Positions 27,209 through 35,964 of a stretch of DNA of 64,000 bases are shown here, piece by piece. The notes under the pieces are model-generated. The model did no database searches. It was not told the origin of the DNA and worked only from the letters and a program-made list of their open reading frames with translations. The translations under genes and the position numbers were made by a program. Each line of letters begins with the position of its first letter. Positions within the stretch are counted from its first letter, which is position 1. Source of the stretch: Mesotoga sp. UBA6090 (GTDB lineage Bacteria > Thermotogota > Thermotogae > Petrotogales > Kosmotogaceae); NCBI RefSeq assembly GCF_002435945.1, contig NZ_DIXC01000060.1, positions 62,001-126,000 on the forward strand. Reading direction: 5' to 3'.

Positions 27209-27563
27209 GCTGCTTACCTTCCTCAAGAGAATCTCCAAGACCCTCTCTGAATAGGATCCCGCAGGCTCTATACATCGACATCCTTGCATGAACCAGAGGC
27301 ATGTCGAGTTCCTGAGCCAGCTCAATAGTGGTCTCAGGAACATTTCTCTTTCTTATAATGACTACCGCTGCAGCTCCTACCACAGAAGCCGTTCTAACAC
27401 ATTGAGGGGAGTTCAAACCCGTCACCAGAATCATTCCGGGGCCTCCAAAAGCCAGTACGTCACTCATCAAATCGGCAGCCCCCACTGACTCTATCTCAGG
27501 ATCTTCATCTTTGATGGTGAGAACTTCACTTTCGAGCAACTGGATGATTTTGGACAACCTCAT
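27201..27563 (-). CDS. DRTGG-domain protein, copy 1
   Basis: This 120-residue protein has the DRTGG-type core AADLMSDVLAFGGPGMILV, then CVRTASVVGAAAVVIIR and a C-terminal helix. It is more divergent than the copy at 25912. The ATG overlaps the thyX stop by four bases, and its own stop overlaps the CBS-ATPase start, so the genes are translationally coupled. In other bacteria such proteins accompany hydrogenase or energy-sensing modules. No specific activity is established. Confidence 0.75.
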   Translation of the reverse strand: MRLSKIIQLLESEVLTIKDEDPEIESVGAADLMSDVLAFGGPGMILVTGLNSPQCVRTASVVGAAAVVIIRKRNVPETTIELAQELDMPLVHARMSMYRACGILFREGLGDSLEEGKQLG

Positions 27564-28252
27564 CCCCTAACCTCCTTGTTCAGAAGATCACCAGTGTAGT
27601 TGTGCCGAATAAAAGCATCAAACGTCACCGGACAACTGGTCTCAAGAATCTCTGCAATCGCGATTGCGTAATGCTGAATTTCTAATTGAGCGTGTGAATC
27701 TGCCCTCTGGTTGAGGAAGTTCATAATAGACCTTGCATTTATCGTCCAGTAAGCTTCCGTATACATAGAAGTTGGTAGAACAACTCTCGCCACCTCTCTT
27801 GCAACTCCCATTTCAAGGAGCTTCGAATACGCATCATAGGAGTTCTCATAAGCTTTGCTGATAATCTCGATCGCCGTTTCATTCAGCGCCTTGTCGTCAC
27901 TAACAACAGAGCCCTGCCTGTTGTCTTTATCGGGGATTCTAATTTCGCTCGGCAGATACCATTCTTCAGAGAACTTCGTATATCTACCACTCCGCTCGTT
28001 GATAGACGCTATCCTGTGCCGAACAAGTTGTCTCATAACAAAGATCGGAAGTTTCAAATGGAATTTGAACACAATGTGTTCAAAGGGCGAATGATGACCG
28101 TTTTTCATCAAATAGTGGATTAGGCGATCGTCTCTTTCCTTGTTTGTTAATCCCTTGCCGTAGCTAGTTCTTGCAGCTTGAACCACAGAGTAGTCATCAC
28201 CCATCTGATCCACTAGCTCAACAAAACCTTTATCTAGAACATCAATCCTCAT
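27560..28252 (-). CDS. thyX: Flavin-dependent thymidylate synthase ThyX
   Basis: This 230-residue enzyme makes dTMP from dUMP using FAD, NADPH and methylene-tetrahydrofolate. The signature is RHRIASINERSGRYTKF, the ThyX motif RHRxxSxNExSxRY. Other conserved pieces are GHHSPFEHIVFKF and the C-terminal RADSHAQLEIQHYA. GGAGG lies six bases before the ATG. It is coupled with its neighbours on both sides, overlapping the TPR protein by 11 bases and the DRTGG gene by four. Confidence 0.96.
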   Translation of the reverse strand: MRIDVLDKGFVELVDQMGDDYSVVQAARTSYGKGLTNKERDDRLIHYLMKNGHHSPFEHIVFKFHLKLPIFVMRQLVRHRIASINERSGRYTKFSEEWYLPSEIRIPDKDNRQGSVVSDDKALNETAIEIISKAYENSYDAYSKLLEMGVAREVARVVLPTSMYTEAYWTINARSIMNFLNQRADSHAQLEIQHYAIAIAEILETSCPVTFDAFIRHNYTGDLLNKEVRG

Positions 28253-29414
28253 TGTTTCCTCCGTCTTCTCTCATTGCCTTCCGTTCTTGTGAACTCTTTC
28301 TCTTTCTACTAACGTATTCTAACAGAAAGAGTCCTATAACTACTACCGCCGTCAGCGGGACCACAGTAACAAGTGCCAACTCAAAGATCGCTCTTCTTCT
28401 CAGTTCCTTCAAGGCGGAGTTTACTTCGTCATCGGAATCTTCATAACCACTCAGCTGGAGATAGAATCTTGCAAGATCATAGTAGTCTCGATCTTTTGTC
28501 TTATAATACGCCATTCCAAGATTTCTGACGGCCCGCGAATTGTTGGACCAGAATCTTACTGACTCTTGATATCGCTCAATGGCTCCATCAAAATCGCCTT
28601 CTTCAAGTTTCAGGTCTCCAATTACCAAGGAGGCGTTGGAAGCAAATCTAGGTGGAATCTTATTCAGATCAAGATCTTCGAGGATCTCAACACCTGCCAG
28701 AGATTCTCCAGTTTTAATGTACGACATTGCAGCGTAGTATCTTGATAAAGGATCTTCTGCTCCCAGCGTCAAAAAATCTTCTATTACAAGTTCATCAAGT
28801 CCCGACACAAATTCACTCTCTATCAGATCATCTCCAAGCAATCCCTCAATATTCTCAGAGAATATTGTCTCGCGAATTTCTAAAAGTCTCTGGACGTCCT
28901 TTGAACTGCCGCTCGAATATAGCTCCAAAAGAGCTTTGTAAGGAAAGTACTGACCAGGTCGATCATCAATCAACTCGTTGGCAATCTCTTCGATCTTTTT
29001 CGCTGACCTGGGATCCCTTGTGTCGATCCAGTCGTAGAAGAAAGTTCTCAAGGAAATTGCTTTGATCAGATCATCATTGCTCGCAGAAGAATAAAGCATG
29101 TTTAATGCCGAGACGGTGGATACGAAAACCAGTTCTTCTACTATCTGCAGACCTTCCTGCAGCTGCGGAGAAAGAAGATTCGCTTCAAGACCTGAATAGA
29201 GGTTGGTGAACCACACTTTGTAATTCGGCTGAATTGTCTCTCTGTATTTGAGCCCAATTGCTATGGCCAGAAAGGCCTCCGCTTCTGGATCACGGCTATC
29301 TAATGACTGCAATTCAATTAGGTACTCTTTGGAAAGGAGAAGATTGACGTTGTCAACCGCAAAGGCGAGAGCCAAAACGGTCAAAACAATCACAACTGCC
29401 GCCACACGCTTCAT
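28242..29414 (-). CDS. Exported or anchored TPR-repeat protein of unknown function
   Basis: This 390-residue protein has an N-terminal signal sequence (MKRVAAVVIVLTVLALAFAV), a helical TPR-like region whose last repeats are EGDFDGAIERYQESVRFW and SRAVRNLGMAYYK, and a C-terminal membrane segment (ALVTVVPLTAVVVIGLFLL) followed by a basic, then acidic tail. The repeats would face the periplasm, with a short cytoplasmic end. I do not recognise a specific family. Its place between manA and thyX is not informative. Confidence 0.75.
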   Translation of the reverse strand: MKRVAAVVIVLTVLALAFAVDNVNLLLSKEYLIELQSLDSRDPEAEAFLAIAIGLKYRETIQPNYKVWFTNLYSGLEANLLSPQLQEGLQIVEELVFVSTVSALNMLYSSASNDDLIKAISLRTFFYDWIDTRDPRSAKKIEEIANELIDDRPGQYFPYKALLELYSSGSSKDVQRLLEIRETIFSENIEGLLGDDLIESEFVSGLDELVIEDFLTLGAEDPLSRYYAAMSYIKTGESLAGVEILEDLDLNKIPPRFASNASLVIGDLKLEEGDFDGAIERYQESVRFWSNNSRAVRNLGMAYYKTKDRDYYDLARFYLQLSGYEDSDDEVNSALKELRRRAIFELALVTVVPLTAVVVIGLFLLEYVSRKRKSSQERKAMREDGGNNED

Positions 29415-30205
29415 ATCGCCTCACTCCAGAACGGACCTAGAGTAACCGCAAGAAACTCTGTCTCCATCTCCAATAGGTCATTAATAACAACGTATAAACT
29501 GGGTTTATCTCCGATTGTTATACAGATTCCCTTTCCGGAGAAAGAATCAGTCTTCTCGATCGAGAAATACTCCCACTCAAAACGCTTCATTCGCTCCTTT
29601 AAAGTGGGCATAAGTAAGGGTCTGCTAGCATGCAGTGCTCTCTCGAGGTTCAGTTCCCGCCCCCTATTCCAGTCAAAGAGCCTGTAAGTAATGTCACTGT
29701 TTTGCTGAATCTCTATGAGCTTCGAACCCGGTCCTATTGCATGTACAATGCCGGCAGGCAGGGACAAAAGATCTCCTCGTCTCAAGTGTATATGATTCAG
29801 GTCTTTTTCTCTGATGTCATGGATTGACCTTTCTCTTTCCTTCATTCCCGCAAGAACCTGGCCTTCCCCAAGGAAGTACCAGCACTCGCTTTTTCCCCAG
29901 GGCTCTCCTTCATGGAGTTTAGCAAGTTCATCGTCAGGGTGGACCTGCACTGATAGCCATTCATTAGCAGAGATATACTTCACCATCAGTGGAAATCTCG
30001 GCAAAGTATGTCCTACTAATTCCTCCACAATATTCTCTGGATAAACTGTTGTCGAGTTCACTACCAAGCGCGTTTTCATGTTTTCAATATCAGACAGAAG
30101 CCAGACCTCACCAATAGGCTCCTTTGAAGCAATACCGTAAAGTCTGTTCAAGTCCCGGTCACCCCAAGGCCTTGGCGAAAAAACCGGCTCACTGATGAGA
30201 ATCAT
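29411..30205 (-). CDS. manA: Mannose-6-phosphate isomerase class I (short form)
   Basis: This 264-residue cupin protein interconverts mannose-6-phosphate and fructose-6-phosphate. The zinc site is seen in VQVHPDDELAKLHEGEPWGKSECWY (His, Glu and downstream His of GIVHAIG), preceded by SPRPWGDRDLNRLYG and FPLMVKYI. It is of the short, single-unit type; the C-terminal cupin is incomplete compared with full ManA. Mannose-6-phosphate could feed sugar nucleotides for the polysaccharide locus to the left. It overlaps its neighbours by four bases at both ends. Confidence 0.88.
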   Translation of the reverse strand: MILISEPVFSPRPWGDRDLNRLYGIASKEPIGEVWLLSDIENMKTRLVVNSTTVYPENIVEELVGHTLPRFPLMVKYISANEWLSVQVHPDDELAKLHEGEPWGKSECWYFLGEGQVLAGMKERERSIHDIREKDLNHIHLRRGDLLSLPAGIVHAIGPGSKLIEIQQNSDITYRLFDWNRGRELNLERALHASRPLLMPTLKERMKRFEWEYFSIEKTDSFSGKGICITIGDKPSLYVVINDLLEMETEFLAVTLGPFWSEAI

Positions 30206-31500
30206 CTCTCTACCCCTTCCAGAAAGCGCTGCATTTCCTCCTGCGCTCTAATTACCTTCACTCTGTTCTTTTCTCTCCTGTTCCTTATTTTGATCTCAGG
30301 AAGCAAACCGAAATTCGCATACACAGGTTTCAGAGGACTCCTACCCGAGACTGTGACATGATGGATTAATCCGCCTATCATAGTCTCACTGGGGGGAATA
30401 AAGGTCTGGCAACCATGAACAAAACGATTTACATTCATCGCTACAATCCTACCAGAGACTATTGCCTCAACATATCCCTCGAGGCCACTGATCTGTCCTG
30501 CGAAGAACAAACCCCTCTTGATCTTGGATTGTAGATCTGGGTTCAGAAGCCTCGGTGAGTCAAGAAATGTGTTCCTGTGCATTACCCCGTACCTAACAAT
30601 ATCAACGGCTCTCAGGGCAGGTATAAGTGAGAGAATTCTCTTCTGTTCATTCCACTTGAGTCTTGTTTGAAAGCCTACAATGCCTAATAAGGAACCGGAA
30701 ATGTTTTCCTTCCTGAGTTGCACAACCGCATACGGTTCTTTACCTGTAACGGGCTCGATCAATCCGACAGGCTTCATAGGACCATATCGAAGCGCATCGA
30801 TCCCGCTTCGCGCAATCTCTTCAAAAGGTTGACATCGTTCAAAGAGAAAACTATCTGTAAAATTCTCAACCTCTGCCACTTCCGCCATCACTAGTTCTTT
30901 CCAGAAAACCTCATAATCCTCCCTGGAAAGCGGACAATTCACATAGTCACCGTCCAATGCATATCGATCCGCGACAAACGCCCGCGAAAAATCAACTGAG
31001 TCTGCAGCAACTATTGGAGCAACCGCATCAAAAAAGAAGAGCGAATCTCCAAACAACTCAGCAAGAAAGTCTTCGAGACAACCGGAAGTTAGAGGGCCAG
31101 TACAGACGATATTAACCGATTCATCTAGGCAAAGTGAACAGATCTCTTGTCTCTTAATTTCGATCAAAGGATGGTTTTCTATTCTACTGGAGACTTCTTC
31201 TGCAAATGTCTCCCGGTTTACTGCGAGCGCCTTCCCTGCAGGAACTCTGTGATGATGAGCAATCTGGAGAAGTCGAGATCCCAACTTACATCCTTCTTCC
31301 TTGAGCAAACCCGATGCGTTTTCCAGAGATTCAGATTTGAACGAGTTACTGCAAACTAGTTCCGCAAAGTTATCCGTGTGATGAACCTCAGTATTTTTGG
31401 CCGGCCTCATCTCGTAAAGAACCACTTCATTCCCAAAATCGGCGAGACTAAGCGCGGCTTCAGAACCGGCAAGTCCTCCCCCAATAACATTTATTCTCAT
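30202..31500 (-). CDS. trmFO: Folate-dependent tRNA m5U54 methyltransferase TrmFO
   Basis: This 432-residue flavoprotein, related to GidA, methylates U54 of tRNA using methylene-tetrahydrofolate. The FAD-binding start is INVIGGGLAGSEAA. Conserved stretches HHTDNFAELVCSNSFKS, VPAGKALAVNRETF and FAGQISGLEGYVEA identify the family. Both TrmFO and the nearby ThyX use this folate cofactor. ATGA overlaps join it to the glycosylase and to manA. Confidence 0.96.
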   Translation of the reverse strand: MRINVIGGGLAGSEAALSLADFGNEVVLYEMRPAKNTEVHHTDNFAELVCSNSFKSESLENASGLLKEEGCKLGSRLLQIAHHHRVPAGKALAVNRETFAEEVSSRIENHPLIEIKRQEICSLCLDESVNIVCTGPLTSGCLEDFLAELFGDSLFFFDAVAPIVAADSVDFSRAFVADRYALDGDYVNCPLSREDYEVFWKELVMAEVAEVENFTDSFLFERCQPFEEIARSGIDALRYGPMKPVGLIEPVTGKEPYAVVQLRKENISGSLLGIVGFQTRLKWNEQKRILSLIPALRAVDIVRYGVMHRNTFLDSPRLLNPDLQSKIKRGLFFAGQISGLEGYVEAIVSGRIVAMNVNRFVHGCQTFIPPSETMIGGLIHHVTVSGRSPLKPVYANFGLLPEIKIRNRREKNRVKVIRAQEEMQRFLEGVER

Positions 31501-32393
31501 TTAAGATCTCTTCCCAGTTTATGCGTTCTGTAGTATCTGAAGACCGCTTCTTGATAGTATCCTCCATACGGCGCAAATGAATTCATTCCAAACTGCATTA
31601 GCTTCTTTGTAGAACCGCTAAAGGCGAACAAATCCTTCATAACCCTGCTAATCCATATATCAACTGGAAATGCACCAAGTTCGCCATAAGAAAAGAGAAT
31701 TACACAGCTTCCCACTTTGTAACCAATACCATCATGTTTTGTCAGCTCTTCAAGCTTCTCTTCAACTGTCAGAGTTGAAAGCTCTGAAAAGTATGATTCA
31801 TTCTCGATTTTCGAAAAGAGCTTCAGCAGCCATGGAACTCTGAAACCAATCTTTAGGTCGATCAAAGCTTCCTCTGAAATTTTCTTCAACTGGCTCAGTG
31901 AAGGAAAGCCATAGTAGCTTTCTCCACAAAAATCAATTCTGTTCTCAGGAAAGAGTTCAGATAACTTGTCGCTCATCCAGCGAATCATGGGTATGCTGTT
32001 GCGAGTTGAAAGGATGTATTCAACAACCATTTCAAATGAATCCTGTCTGAGAATACGTAGCCCGGAGGCTTCAGCCAGAGCCTTCTCAGAGACAGCTCTG
32101 ACTTTCAAGTCGAAAGCTCGAAGTCTTTTTTCCAGAGTTGAATGAATCAACTGCAAATCATCTTCAAGACCAAGATAGGATTCAATCCCCGAGTAGACGT
32201 CTCTTCCCAGCAAAGATTTCGAAGAGGATCTCACTATGATGCCCTCGGAATTCTCTTTCAAGAAAAGAACAGTATCACGAACGACACCTTTCCACCACTC
32301 TCCGTCTTTTAGCCAACGAAAAGTCTGACCACAATCTAGCGTCGAATCAAGATCGATCTGTCGTCCTGTAGTTCGCAAAACAAATTCAATCAT
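31497..32393 (-). CDS. ogg: 8-oxoguanine DNA glycosylase, OGG1-like (HhH-GPD)
   Basis: This is a 298-residue base-excision glycosylase. The N-terminal OGG_N-like part has LDCGQTFRWLKDGEWW. The HhH-GPD core has HDGIGYKVGSCVILF, with the catalytic lysine in the hairpin, and the catalytic aspartate in AFPVDIWISRVM. This arrangement removes 8-oxoguanine and related lesions. Its size fits bacterial OGG1-type enzymes. It is coupled by four-base overlaps with the small gene upstream and with trmFO. Confidence 0.9.
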   Translation of the reverse strand: MIEFVLRTTGRQIDLDSTLDCGQTFRWLKDGEWWKGVVRDTVLFLKENSEGIIVRSSSKSLLGRDVYSGIESYLGLEDDLQLIHSTLEKRLRAFDLKVRAVSEKALAEASGLRILRQDSFEMVVEYILSTRNSIPMIRWMSDKLSELFPENRIDFCGESYYGFPSLSQLKKISEEALIDLKIGFRVPWLLKLFSKIENESYFSELSTLTVEEKLEELTKHDGIGYKVGSCVILFSYGELGAFPVDIWISRVMKDLFAFSGSTKKLMQFGMNSFAPYGGYYQEAVFRYYRTHKLGRDLK

Positions 32394-32695
32394 AAATCGA
32401 CCTCATAGAACTTGATTACCGTTCTCAGAAGCCTGTATGCGTTGTCTTCAAGGAACTCTCCAAGCACTATCAAATAGCACCTCTCTATAGTATCTTCCAG
32501 ATAAAGAGCGGTAATCTTGATTCCATCAACCACCGTTGAACTTCTTGAACCTGTGGCTTTCGAAAGATCAAGAACAAGCTTTGGGACTTCGAAATCGATT
32601 TCTCCATCGTATGGGATTCCATTCTCGTCCACAAGGCGAAAGACCATACCGCACTCTTCTCCCAGTGTTCTGATCCTTTTAGCTAAAGCATTCAT
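32390..32695 (-). CDS. Small hypothetical protein
   Basis: This is a 101-residue protein with no family that I recognise. The sequence alternates strands and helices (VPKLVLDLSKATG, then IKITALYLEDTIERCYLIVLG) and shows no signal, metal site or DNA-binding motif. The chosen ATG shares its first base with the queH stop and has GGAG upstream; a longer frame would start inside queH. The four-base overlap with ogg suggests it is a true gene, perhaps associated with repair, but that is only context. Confidence 0.65.
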   Translation of the reverse strand: MNALAKRIRTLGEECGMVFRLVDENGIPYDGEIDFEVPKLVLDLSKATGSRSSTVVDGIKITALYLEDTIERCYLIVLGEFLEDNAYRLLRTVIKFYEVDL

Positions 32696-33474
32696 TACTC
32701 CTTCTCCCTGATTATTCGGCAATTGTAACTACCAGTCTTTAACCATCTTCTATCCTCAAGTTCCGCATCTCGAATATCATCGAAAAGTGCAGAGGGTTTG
32801 ACTATCGCTATTATCCTTTTCAAGTCCGAAATCTCTTCTAAATGAATCCTGCTCCGAGGAATCACATTACCTCTGAAATTCCAGAGATCGACGAATCTCT
32901 TGAAATCCTTATCAAGCCTTTCGCGATCTCTCAAATCATTGATCTCTCTATTCCTTATTGCTTCATTTTTGCTTGGCAGACAACCGCAGTAATTCTGCCT
33001 GTAAACACCTTTCAGGAGATCTCTTAACTTATCTCTCTCTGCTCTGAAATTACCGGAAATAAACTCAATATCAAACTCTGCGGCCAACTTATCTCCTATC
33101 AGAGTTATTTGGGCGATTGACTTCCTGGGACTCGCCAGAAGCGTTGTGCTGAAACTTGAAGAACCAATCGATTTTGCTAAGCAAGCAGTCTTCCTGAGTC
33201 TGAGTTCTATACATTTTGTGCATCTGGTCCCGCCTTCATTTTCGGTACCAAATGAATCGAGAATATCTGAGAAGTCTTCAGGAGAGTGGTTTTGTTCCGG
33301 GAGATCAAGAGCCGTTTTCTCGCATACCTTTCGCAAAGCATCGTATCTCCTGAGGAATTCCTCACCTGGAAAGATATTCGGATTATAGAAGAATAGCTCG
33401 GATTGTCTGAGTTCCTCCCTTTTCACAACAGTACTCACCAGATCAGGTGCACAGCAGACATGAAGTAAATTCAA
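32695..33474 (-). CDS. queH: Epoxyqueuosine reductase QueH with C-terminal extension
   Basis: This 259-residue protein is a QueH enzyme, which makes the last step of queuosine synthesis in tRNA and binds an iron-sulfur cluster. Motifs are HVCCAPD at the N-terminus, the GGTRCTKCIELRL pair, and YRQNYCGCLPSK; the vicinal cysteines are typical. About 70 residues follow the core and are rarely this long in the family; they may be a lineage-specific tail. It is unrelated to QueG. The ATGA overlap joins it to the ComEA-like gene. Confidence 0.88.
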   Translation of the reverse strand: MNLLHVCCAPDLVSTVVKREELRQSELFFYNPNIFPGEEFLRRYDALRKVCEKTALDLPEQNHSPEDFSDILDSFGTENEGGTRCTKCIELRLRKTACLAKSIGSSSFSTTLLASPRKSIAQITLIGDKLAAEFDIEFISGNFRAERDKLRDLLKGVYRQNYCGCLPSKNEAIRNREINDLRDRERLDKDFKRFVDLWNFRGNVIPRSRIHLEEISDLKRIIAIVKPSALFDDIRDAELEDRRWLKTGSYNCRIIREKE

Positions 33475-34241
33475 AACTCTACCAGCTCCTTAAGCCTTAC
33501 AACAGTCTTTTCGCCAATGCCGCTAACCTTTATCAGATCATCATATGAGCGAAATGGTCCGAAACTTTCCCGAAAATCTACGATTCTTTGGGCAATGGCC
33601 GGGCCGATACCGGGTAGGCGACACAGCTCTTCCAGATCAGCGGCGTTTATATTCACTTTCTTTGAACCTGCCTGTTCCTCACATCCAGGAAGAGGAAGAA
33701 TGTGGGCCAAAACCTCAGTAAGTATTGAGGGACCTATACCGGGTATTTGTAGAAGGTCTTCCTCATTCTTTATCAATCCGTTGTGTTCTCTAAATTCAAT
33801 TATCGCGGCTGCTTTAGCTTCACCAATACCTGGAATACTTTGCAAGGCAAGTGCATCGGCCACGTTTATGTCAATCAAAGTAGCTTCATGTCTGGATGCA
33901 GCGGACACCCCTGAGACAGATACCATTTCTCTGAAAGCGTTCAAAGTCTTCTCACCGATACCTCTTACTAGAAGAAGATCATCAACTGAACTAAAAGAAC
34001 CCACAGAAGTTCTGTAATCGATGATTGCTTTGGCCTTCGCGGGACCAATTCCTGGAAGCAACTCAAGCTCTTTCTCGCTACATGAGTTTAGATCAATCGG
34101 AAAGTCCACTGACTCTTTTTGATCAACTGTATCTTCCGGAATCTCTGTCCCTCTGTAACCCGTCAGGGCAACAAAACCCATAAGAACGAGTATTAGAATC
34201 GGTCCAATTACCTGCAACTCTTTAGCAGCTGGTTTCCTCAT
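33471..34241 (-). CDS. Membrane-anchored protein with three tandem ComEA-type HhH domains
   Basis: This 256-residue protein has one N-terminal membrane segment (VIGPILILVLMGFVALTGY) and then three consecutive ComEA-type helix-hairpin-helix units. They begin IDLNSCSEKELELLPGIG, IDINVADALALQSIPGIG and VNINAADLEELCRLPGIG, each about 60 residues long with a second GIGEKT-like hairpin. Canonical ComEA has one unit and binds double-stranded DNA during uptake. Three units would give avid or multi-site binding. It is probably periplasmic. A role in transformation is plausible but no other com genes are nearby. Confidence 0.85.
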   Translation of the reverse strand: MRKPAAKELQVIGPILILVLMGFVALTGYRGTEIPEDTVDQKESVDFPIDLNSCSEKELELLPGIGPAKAKAIIDYRTSVGSFSSVDDLLLVRGIGEKTLNAFREMVSVSGVSAASRHEATLIDINVADALALQSIPGIGEAKAAAIIEFREHNGLIKNEEDLLQIPGIGPSILTEVLAHILPLPGCEEQAGSKKVNINAADLEELCRLPGIGPAIAQRIVDFRESFGPFRSYDDLIKVSGIGEKTVVRLKELVEF

Positions 34242-34978
34242 CTTAGCTGCCTCGGGAATCTGTCCGTGATATTCCAGCCGGTTGTTCTCTGGAGCGCCTG
34301 AACATCAACCGTTGAAGAATACTCTCTTGCAGTTGTTGCGTCGGGAAAAACTCCAAGAATCGCCGCATAGAATGTTCTTCCATCAGCAGTGACTGATTTG
34401 TACACAAAAGCGGGAAACCCCATACTCCTAAGGTCCATGACTTGCGGAGCAATTCCATCGGAAACTGTATGAGAAACCAGCTGGATTCCGTATGCAGTTT
34501 TCGAATCATAAAGTCCAGCAAGCGGGTTTTCACCTAGAAACATCACACCAAAACGGTCGCCCACTCGTGTAATAAAATACTTGCCGAGACCCTTTTCCAC
34601 GCACAACTTGAATGCTGTCTCTTCTTCCACCACAACGTATCCAAATTCCGAGCCTTCAGCCAGAAAGTCAAATGAGTTAATTATCAACCTTCGGTAATCG
34701 AAAGTCTCAAGGAAGAAGTTCTGGGTTTCAGGAATAGCTATTGTCTCTCTTATAACTTGTGTACCCGTTGGAAGGTTTACAGGGTTTTCTTCCATCTCAG
34801 GCTGATCGACTGTGGGAGAAAGAACTGAATTGCGGATTTCTTCAATTATGAGTTCCGCCCTCTTGTTTTCTTCCCTGAGTATTATCGCGTAACCACCGAG
34901 TGTGAGAACTATCGCAGATAAACCAAGGACCACAACAATCAGAGCCTTCAAAACATAATCGTGCGATGCTTCTTTCAT
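34238..34978 (-). CDS. Single-pass membrane protein with SPOR-like C-terminal domain
   Basis: This 246-residue protein has one N-terminal membrane segment (LIVVVLGLSAIVLTLGGYA), a coiled region (RAELIIEEIRNS), a middle region of unknown fold and a C-terminal SPOR-like domain (GFPAFVYKSVTADG, then YAAILGVFPDATTAREY). SPOR domains bind denuded septal peptidoglycan, which fits its presence in an operon headed by minC. The ATG at 34978 forms an ATGA overlap with the previous gene; a TTG at 35002 is an alternative. The SPOR call rests on pattern only. Confidence 0.65.
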   Translation of the reverse strand: MKEASHDYVLKALIVVVLGLSAIVLTLGGYAIILREENKRAELIIEEIRNSVLSPTVDQPEMEENPVNLPTGTQVIRETIAIPETQNFFLETFDYRRLIINSFDFLAEGSEFGYVVVEEETAFKLCVEKGLGKYFITRVGDRFGVMFLGENPLAGLYDSKTAYGIQLVSHTVSDGIAPQVMDLRSMGFPAFVYKSVTADGRTFYAAILGVFPDATTAREYSSTVDVQALQRTTGWNITDRFPRQLR

Positions 34979-35964
34979 ACAAAGCTCTCCAATCCCCTCC
35001 AAGTCTTTTCTCTAACAAATCTTTCAAATACTGTAGCCTCAACAAACAGTGTTTTGTCAAGTTCACCGTCGGGCATACTGATTCTCACACCGCCCTTTTG
35101 ATCAATCAAATCCACTAGAGAAGACATATCGATCCTTGAAGTCCAGTCCTTTTTCCATAGTAGCTTGACAGATCGAAAGAAGTCCTCGACAATTCTGTTG
35201 TCACACGCTCCCAATTCCTCTGCAAGGCGCAATTCGATCATTCCTCCAACGATCAGAGAAACTTGATTTTCTGCCCTCAATCTGGAAGCTGTTTCGATAT
35301 GCCTTCCAATTTCCTCGCCAACAACGGATTTCCCAATCTCGATTCCCCTCAGATACGCTTTTACTGAGGAGAAAATCACATCATCCCACAGTTCGGCAGA
35401 CACTTCGCTGCCGGAAACCAAATGATTGAAGAGGTACTTGAACAACCTCTTGTCGAAGGAAAGCGCAACGAGTAGCGGAAAGAGAAAATCGCTACGAGAC
35501 AAGTGGCTGTAAGACCAGTAGCTGATCGATGAATCGATAAAAACTTTGTTGGGCAGCCCTCTAGACGAGAGTAAATCTTTTACAAACTCGAAATTCACTC
35601 CGAATCCATTCACAGCCGGCATTATTTGACTTACAGTGGTCGTGGGAAAGAGAAAAAGCTTCTCAATTTCTGTATGACCGGCAGATGCGTAGCCTACCAG
35701 ATCGATAATCGAACCTCCGCCAATCACGGTAATAGCTTTGCTCTTGGATGTCCTTACCAGCTGATAGATTTCGAACACCCTGTCAATTGACTTTATGTGT
35801 TCACCGCCAGGCATCAAATATTCGTCTTTCAGCATCTTTCCGTAAACCTTCTTGAATCCTGAGTCGACGATTCTTATGGACTGAGGAAGGCTATTGATAA
35901 GATCCTTCCCAAAAATCAGCTGACATTTGTCGACAGACTCGCTTGTAAAAGTGATTCTTCTCAT
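34975..35964 (-). CDS. AroB-like protein, degenerate metal site
   Basis: This 329-residue protein has the 3-dehydroquinate synthase fold signature: PGGEHIKSID, then GGGSIIDLVGYAS (nucleotide binding) and PTTTVSQIMPAVNG. The usual zinc ligands are not kept: the region normally holding HGE reads RAENQVSLIVGG, and the EVIKY-type glutamate is replaced. It may therefore be a paralogue with a new role and not the shikimate enzyme. An iron-dependent alcohol dehydrogenase or sugar-phosphate cyclase of the same fold is an alternative. It overlaps the M42 gene and the SPOR gene by four bases each. Confidence 0.6.
   Translation of the reverse strand: MRRITFTSESVDKCQLIFGKDLINSLPQSIRIVDSGFKKVYGKMLKDEYLMPGGEHIKSIDRVFEIYQLVRTSKSKAITVIGGGSIIDLVGYASAGHTEIEKLFLFPTTTVSQIMPAVNGFGVNFEFVKDLLSSRGLPNKVFIDSSISYWSYSHLSRSDFLFPLLVALSFDKRLFKYLFNHLVSGSEVSAELWDDVIFSSVKAYLRGIEIGKSVVGEEIGRHIETASRLRAENQVSLIVGGMIELRLAEELGACDNRIVEDFFRSVKLLWKKDWTSRIDMSSLVDLIDQKGGVRISMPDGELDKTLFVEATVFERFVREKTWRGLESFV

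Noticed and set aside
34975..35964. Canonical 3-dehydroquinate synthase
   Set aside because: The metal ligands are absent and no other shikimate-pathway genes are nearby.
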